Shown: positions 6,532-9,476 of the stretch, piece by piece
Position numbering within the stretch: the first letter of the stretch is position 1
Layout of the letters: every line of letters begins with the position of its first letter
NCBI GenBank assembly: GCA_031258505.1
Contig: JAIRMT010000068.1
Coordinates: 1-9,476 of the forward strand
DNA length: 9,476 nt
Direction of reading: 5' to 3'
DNA from: Treponema sp.
GTDB lineage: Bacteria > Spirochaetota > Spirochaetia > Treponematales > Breznakiellaceae
Program-made: the position numbers and the translations under genes
The notes under the pieces: model-generated
What the model saw: the letters and a program-made list of their open reading frames with translations, nothing else
Databases searched by the model: none
What the model was told of the DNA's origin: nothing

Positions 6532-8391
6532 ATGCCGGAACAAGCGTTTGATAAGTATGCAATCCTCAAAAACTACTTTGGATTTACCGAGTTCCGCCAG
6601 GGACAGGAGGAACTTATTAACGCTCTGCTTGAACAGCGGGATGTACTCGCGGTTATGCCTACCGGCGCGGGGAAATCGCTCTGTTATCAGACGCCTGCAC
6701 TCCTGCTTGAAGGGCTTACAGTGGTGATTTCACCCCTGATCTCCCTTATGAAGGATCAGGTAAGCGGGCTTTCAAGCGCAGGGATTCCGGCTGCCTATCT
6801 TAACAGCAGTCTCGCGCCTGACGAATACTATGAAACCATAGCAAACCTCCGTAACGGTATGTATAAGATTCTTTACATAGCCCCAGAACGACTCAAACGG
6901 GATGATGCTCATTTGCTCGGAGGGAGCTTAGGTATATCGCTCGTAGTTGTTGACGAGGCGCACTGCATCTCTCAATGGGGCCATGATTTCAGGCCAAGCT
7001 ACCTGCTCATCAACGAGTTCATTAAGCGTCTCAACACCCGGCCTACCATTGCCGCATTCACCGCCACTGCCACGGACAAGGTGAAAAACGACATTCTTGC
7101 CATTCTCAACCTCGACAATCCCTTGAGCCTCACCACAGGGTTCAACCGCGAGAACCTCTATTTTGAGGTACAGAAGCCCAAAGACAAATTTTACGCTCTG
7201 ATTGACTACCTCCGCGCCCATACTGACAAGAGCGGCATTGTGTATTGCGCCACACGCAAGACTGTCGATGAGCTGCACACGGCGCTGAGCGTAAAGGGTC
7301 TGGCAGTTACGCGCTATCATGCGGGGCTTGAGGACATAGAACGCCGCGAGAATCAGGACGACTTCATTTACGACCGTAAACCCCTGATGATCGCCACCAA
7401 TGCCTTTGGCATGGGTATCGACAAGTCTAACGTGTCCTTTGTGATCCATTATAATATGCCTAAGAACATCGAAAGCTATTATCAGGAAGCGGGAAGGGCT
7501 GGCCGCGACGGTAGTCCGGCGGATTGCATCTTGTTTTACAGCCCCAGAGACATTCGGATCAACGAATTCCTCATAAACAAGTCCCAAGGAGACGAGTTTC
7601 CTAAAGACGAGGCGCTCATTGCCCACAACTTGAGCCTGCTCAAAGCCATGACCTTCTATGCCACAACCGATGAGTGCCTGCGCTCCCGCCTGCTCGCCTA
7701 CTTTGGAGAGCAGGCGCCCAGCTACTGCGGGAACTGCTCGAACTGTAACACCCTCTTTGAAAGCATTGACATCACGCTCCCAGCCCAGAAGATCATCTCC
7801 TGTGTCTACCGTATTGAACAGCGGGGACGGCGTTTTGGCAAACTCATGCTTATCGACATTCTGCGGGGAAGCAAAAGCCAGAAACTGCTACGGGACCACC
7901 TCGACACGCTTAGTACCTACGGCATCATGGCTGACACAAGCGCCCATCGAATCAGAACGATTGTTGATCACCTGGTGAATGAAGGCTACCTCACGTTCTC
8001 CGGCGATGAGTATCCGGTACTCAGCCTGTCGCCGCGCTCTGGGGAGATCATCTTTGAAAAGAAAAGCCTGTCCATGATGCTGCCAAAAGAGGTGGAACCC
8101 CCGCGCTTTGTAGTTACCCAGCAGATAGAGAACCTGCAAGGATTCGAGCAAGGACAGATGGATGAAGCCCTGTTCGCTAAACTGCGCGCGCTGCGGAGTC
8201 ATCTGGCAAAACAAGCCCATGTACCAAGCTACATCATCTTTTCCGACGCTTCGCTTCGGGAGATGAGCCGCAAAAAGCCCCGCACCCTTGACCAGTTTCA
8301 GGGCATTACCGGCGTAGGTCTGGTCAAAATGGGCAAGTACGGCGAAACGTTTACCAAGCTCATCAGGGAACATGACAAACCTGAATCGTGA
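6532..8391 (+). CDS. recQ: ATP-dependent DNA helicase RecQ
   Basis: This 619-residue protein has the complete RecQ layout. Motif 0 is FGFTEFRQGQEELI (16-29), and Walker A is MPTGAGKS with Lys48. The DEAH box (141-144) is followed by the aromatic-rich loop CISQWGHDFRPSY. Motif VI is YYQEAGRAGRDG (316-327). A zinc site uses Cys382, Cys399, Cys402 and Cys405, followed by the RQC winged helix (about 410-515) and an HRDC domain (about 540-615). Length and cysteine spacing match E. coli RecQ (609 residues). It unwinds DNA 3' to 5' in recombinational repair and fork restart. A strong AGGGTAAGG (6523-6531) directly precedes the ATG, eight bases after the HD-GYP stop, so it is probably co-transcribed. 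The 3' end abuts a hairpin and a 21-bp repeat array; the HRDC domain is intact, so the array has not damaged the protein. Confidence 0.97.
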   Translation: MPEQAFDKYAILKNYFGFTEFRQGQEELINALLEQRDVLAVMPTGAGKSLCYQTPALLLEGLTVVISPLISLMKDQVSGLSSAGIPAAYLNSSLAPDEYYETIANLRNGMYKILYIAPERLKRDDAHLLGGSLGISLVVVDEAHCISQWGHDFRPSYLLINEFIKRLNTRPTIAAFTATATDKVKNDILAILNLDNPLSLTTGFNRENLYFEVQKPKDKFYALIDYLRAHTDKSGIVYCATRKTVDELHTALSVKGLAVTRYHAGLEDIERRENQDDFIYDRKPLMIATNAFGMGIDKSNVSFVIHYNMPKNIESYYQEAGRAGRDGSPADCILFYSPRDIRINEFLINKSQGDEFPKDEALIAHNLSLLKAMTFYATTDECLRSRLLAYFGEQAPSYCGNCSNCNTLFESIDITLPAQKIISCVYRIEQRGRRFGKLMLIDILRGSKSQKLLRDHLDTLSTYGIMADTSAHRIRTIVDHLVNEGYLTFSGDEYPVLSLSPRSGEIIFEKKSLSMMLPKEVEPPRFVVTQQIENLQGFEQGQMDEALFAKLRALRSHLAKQAHVPSYIIFSDASLREMSRKKPRTLDQFQGITGVGLVKMGKYGETFTKLIREHDKPES

Positions 8392-8749
8392 TTGCAGCGC
8401 CGCAGCTTGGCGGCGCTCTGTGCAGCGCGGTTTTGTCCCGCAGCCGAACGGTTTTGCTTCGCAGCCGAACGGTTTTGCTCCGCAGCCGAACGGTTTTGCT
8501 CCGCAGCCGAACGGTTTTGCTCCGCAGCCGAACGGTTTTGTCCCGCAGCCGAACGGTTTTACTCCGCAGCCGAACGGTTTTACTCCGCAGCCGAACAGTT
8601 TTGCTCCGCAGCCGAACGGTTTTGTCCCGCAGCCGAACGGTTTTGTCCCGCAGCCAAACGGTTTTACTCCGCAGCCGAACGGTTTTACTCCGCAGCCGAA
8701 CGGTTTTGCCCCGCAGCCGAACGGTTTTGCCCCGCAGCAACAAGGTTAG
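8372..8749 (+). CDS. Possible repeat-encoded PQPNGF-type protein (uncertain)
   Basis: An ATG inside the end of recQ (20-base overlap) opens a 125-residue frame that reads through the whole 21-bp array as PQPNGF plus one variable residue (Ala, Val or Thr). It stops at TAG 8747-8749, right after the array. In its favour, the hypervariable triplet of the array coincides with a single codon in this frame, and the stop sits exactly at the array end. Against it, there is no ribosome binding site, the leader SAAAWRRSVQ is just the translated hairpin sequence, and because the period is a multiple of three other frames are open too. Those include the other plus frames and a Lys/Arg-rich minus frame (8363-8821, KTVRLRS repeats). 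It may not be expressed. Confidence 0.25.
   Translation: MTNLNRDCSAAAWRRSVQRGFVPQPNGFASQPNGFAPQPNGFAPQPNGFAPQPNGFVPQPNGFTPQPNGFTPQPNSFAPQPNGFVPQPNGFVPQPNGFTPQPNGFTPQPNGFAPQPNGFAPQQQG
8396..8417 (+). terminator. Perfect 8-bp stem hairpin just after the recQ stop
   Basis: AGCGCCGC (8396-8403) pairs perfectly with GCGGCGCT (8410-8417) around the loop AGCTTG. It begins five bases after the recQ stop codon, where a terminator would be expected. It lacks an immediate T-run (the next one, TTTT, starts at 8431), so it may be a weak or Rho-assisted terminator, an mRNA-stabilising structure, or part of the repeat cassette. An 18-base core of it recurs at 8784-8801. Confidence 0.5.
8429..8749. repeat. 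21-bp tandem repeat array, 15 units plus a partial
   Basis: Fifteen units from 8429 to 8743 each consist of GGTTTT, a variable triplet, and CCGCAGCCGAAC, followed by a last GGTTAG. The variable triplets in order are GTC, GCT, GCT, GCT, GCT, GTC, ACT, ACT, GCT, GTC, GTC, ACT, ACT, GCC, GCC. Outside the triplet there are only isolated changes: TCG for CCG in unit 2, AGTTTT in unit 9, CCAAAC in unit 11, and CAACAA at the end of unit 15. The triplet order shows a higher-order GCT-GTC-ACT-ACT cycle, which suggests block duplication. There are no spacers, so this is not a CRISPR array. Confidence 0.97.
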
Positions 8750-8878
8750 TGTTGCTGCGCTTCGCGCTTCACCCAACCGCTGCCGCCGCAGCTTGGCGGC
8801 GATGTTTTCAGGAACTAGCAATCGTGAAACCTCGTACTTATCCCTGCCCGGTTTTCCCTTTCATCTGCCGCTCCCTTT
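8750..8878. repeat. Right flank of the array, with a second copy of the 18-bp hairpin sequence
   Basis: At 8784-8801 the sequence CGCCGCAGCTTGGCGGCG repeats exactly what stands at 8398-8415 on the other side of the array. It folds as a 6-bp stem (CGCCGC with GCGGCG) around AGCTTG, followed shortly by TTTT. Upstream of it is a second small GC palindrome, GCGCTTCGCGC. The rest, to the promoter region, has no convincing gene: open frames here are extensions of the array frames. Confidence 0.7.
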
Positions 8879-8940
8879 TTGTATCAATATTTCAAAAATT
8901 TGATAAACAAAGTTGACATAGCTTCACAAGTTTGATACAA
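8879..8940. promoter_or_regulatory. Operator-like inverted repeat around the promoter
   Basis: TTGTATCAA (8879-8887) and its exact reverse complement TTGATACAA (8932-8940) lie 44 bases apart. The right arm covers the -10 box of the downstream promoter. A third related half-site, TTTGATAAACAA (8899-8910), lies between them, and TATCAA (8882-8887) pairs with TTGATA (8900-8905). The arrangement would suit a repressor binding two or three sites. No regulator gene for it can be identified in the window. Confidence 0.45.
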
Positions 8941-8941
8941 T
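8913..8941 (+). promoter_or_regulatory. Near-consensus sigma-70 promoter
   Basis: A perfect -35 box TTGACA (8913-8918) is followed at the ideal 17-base spacing by TACAAT (8936-8941), one base from the TATAAT consensus. Transcription should start near 8947-8949, almost at the ATG at 8948. The mRNA would be leaderless or nearly so, or else the real product starts further downstream or is an RNA. It is the best promoter in the window. Confidence 0.75.
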
Positions 8942-8947
8942 GGAAGT

Positions 8948-9235
8948 ATGAACTATGAGAGATACTGGATAGAAGCGCAGGTAGTGAACAATTTGCTGTT
9001 TCTCTTGATCGCCGACGTACAAAACGCCGATTCAAAGGCTGCTTACAGCATATATTCTCGCGGCAAAGAGCGCGCCTCGTGTGATATGCCGGGAAATGAT
9101 TTATTATCAATTATTTTTGCCTCTATTTCTGTAAATTTCGGGGGGGGGGCCCCCGCGCCCCCCGGGCGGGGGTGGATAGTTTTTGTGTTTTTTTTTTTTT
9201 ATAATTTTTTTTTTTTTGTTTTTTTTTTATTTTAA
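8948..9235 (+). CDS. Unrecognised short ORF running into a homopolymer tract
   Basis: This 95-codon frame starts MNYERYWIEAQVV directly below a strong promoter, with GGAAG (8942-8946) just before the ATG. The first 60 or so residues look like ordinary protein (NNLLFLLIADVQNADSKAAY, later YSRGKERASCDMPGNDLL). From codon 65 it becomes GGGAPAPPGRGW and then a run of Phe residues, because it is translating the G, C and T homopolymers. The C-terminal third is therefore not credible: the real gene was either cut by a faulty join or continues differently. No family is recognised. If the GGAAG were to serve as a ribosome binding site it would lie upstream of the expected transcript start, which is odd. 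Confidence 0.35.
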   Translation: MNYERYWIEAQVVNNLLFLLIADVQNADSKAAYSIYSRGKERASCDMPGNDLLSIIFASISVNFGGGAPAPPGRGWIVFVFFFFYNFFFFVFFLF

Positions 9236-9264
9236 TCAACCCCCCCCCCCCCCCCCCCCCCCCC
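9140..9264. repeat. Homopolymer block (G10, C5, C6, T13, T13, T10, C25): probable assembly fault or hypervariable tract
   Basis: In 125 bases there are runs of ten G (9140-9149), five C (9150-9154), six C (9158-9163), thirteen T (9188-9200), thirteen T (9205-9217), ten T (9219-9228) and twenty-five C (9240-9264). CCCCCGC (9150-9156) can pair with GCGGGGG (9166-9172), giving a GC hairpin followed by T-runs, superficially like a terminator. No other part of the window has comparable runs. Such mixtures are typical of poorly covered joins; a real slipped-strand tract is the alternative. Confidence 0.9.
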
Positions 9265-9476
9265 AATATATAATATTGTAATTAACTGCTTTTACTTATA
9301 TTACAAGCATTTAAACATACAGGCGCTGCTGTTATTACTTCGAGAAAATGGGGGGACCCCCAAAACTTCTCGCATACATAACCGTCCCGGTTAGTTTTAC
9401 CCGTGTTAAAAGAAGAGACGGAACGCGGGTGCGGATTTTCCGGTGGCACTGAATCTCTCTGCCCGCTGTTCCATCT
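9265..9476. other. AT-rich then GC-richer end segment with no assignable gene
   Basis: The first 70 bases after the poly-C tract are AT-rich without clear signals. From about 9335 the sequence carries competing short open frames. On the plus strand ATG 9348 to TGA 9452 gives 34 residues ending DGTRVRIFRWH. On the minus strand two frames are open from the right edge: one stops at 9282 and includes PPENPHPRSVSS, the other stops at 9335 and includes CHRKIRTRVP and SFGGPPIFSK. None has a convincing start or family. The pattern could be an interspersed repeat or a gene fragment. Confidence 0.4.
9341..9372. repeat. Imperfect inverted repeat, 32 bp
   Basis: CGAGAA (9341-9346) pairs with TTCTCG (9367-9372). 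Inside them TGGGGGG (9349-9355) faces CCCCCA (9357-9362), so both the outer six pairs and a G-C core can form, separated by unpaired A-rich bases. There is no T-run after it, which makes it unlike an intrinsic terminator. It could be an end or internal palindrome of a small repeated element. Confidence 0.55.

Noticed and set aside
6928..7626. Minus-strand 232-residue open frame inside recQ
   Set aside because: Antisense of the conserved helicase core; composition explains the openness.
8429..8749. Possible CRISPR array
   Set aside because: Units are contiguous 21-mers with only one variable triplet; there are no unique spacers and no cas genes.
8363..8821. Minus-strand Lys/Arg-rich frame (KTVRLRS repeats)
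   Set aside because: It starts at a TTG with no ribosome binding site and reaches into recQ; it exists because the array is open in most frames. Kept only as a remark because the variable triplet is also codon-aligned in it.
8388..8916. Plus-strand frames reading RSRTVLL and AAERFCS repeats
   Set aside because: Other-frame readings of the same array; the variable triplet is split across codons in these frames and no start signal supports them.
9150..9200. GC hairpin followed by T-runs as an intrinsic terminator
   Set aside because: The stem is made of homopolymer C and G and the T-runs extend far beyond a normal U-tract; the whole block is more likely artefactual.

Overview
The window looks like chromosomal DNA from a spirochaete, most probably a Treponema-like organism. 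This is inferred from protein style and gene content, not from a marker gene. The pointers are an acidic, proline-rich repeat protein with a treponeme-like N-terminus, a secreted protein with a glycogen-binding-like (E-set) domain of spirochaete type, a MoxR/DUF58 pair, and Hpt plus REC-HD-GYP signalling genes. Base composition is close to balanced in the gene-dense part and becomes abnormal at the right end.

Left part (1-2791). A minus-strand gene enters from the left edge and starts at 847. Its visible part is an acidic Pro/Glu/Asp-rich region ending in an 84-bp tandem array. A plus-strand gene diverges from it at 892 and encodes an exported E-set protein; its second domain appears lost through a frameshift and deletion. 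Next comes a tight pair: an Axe2-like SGNH/GDSL esterase, then six bases later a YheO/DauR-type PAS-HTH regulator.

Middle (2824-5011). On the minus strand, convergent with the regulator, lie a MoxR AAA+ ATPase and an overlapping DUF58 membrane protein. This is the usual minimal pair linked to maturation of envelope or von Willebrand-type proteins.

Right-middle (5113-8391). A plus-strand cluster holds a small Hpt phosphotransfer protein, a REC-HD-GYP response regulator overlapping it by 8 bases, and a full-length RecQ helicase 8 bases further on. The first two form a plausible phosphorelay ending in cyclic-di-GMP breakdown. RecQ is probably co-transcribed and need not share that function.

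Right end (8392-9476). Five bases after the recQ stop there is an 8-bp-stem hairpin, then 15 copies of a 21-bp unit that differ mainly in one triplet. An 18-bp hairpin sequence occurs on both sides of the array, so the whole block looks like an inserted repeat cassette. Beyond it is a near-consensus sigma-70 promoter overlapped by an inverted repeat, driving a short unrecognised reading frame. That frame runs into long G, C and T homopolymers, including 25 consecutive C, which look like an assembly fault or a hypervariable tract. Contiguity past about 9140 should be treated as unproven.

No tRNA, rRNA, CRISPR array, transposase or phage gene was recognised.
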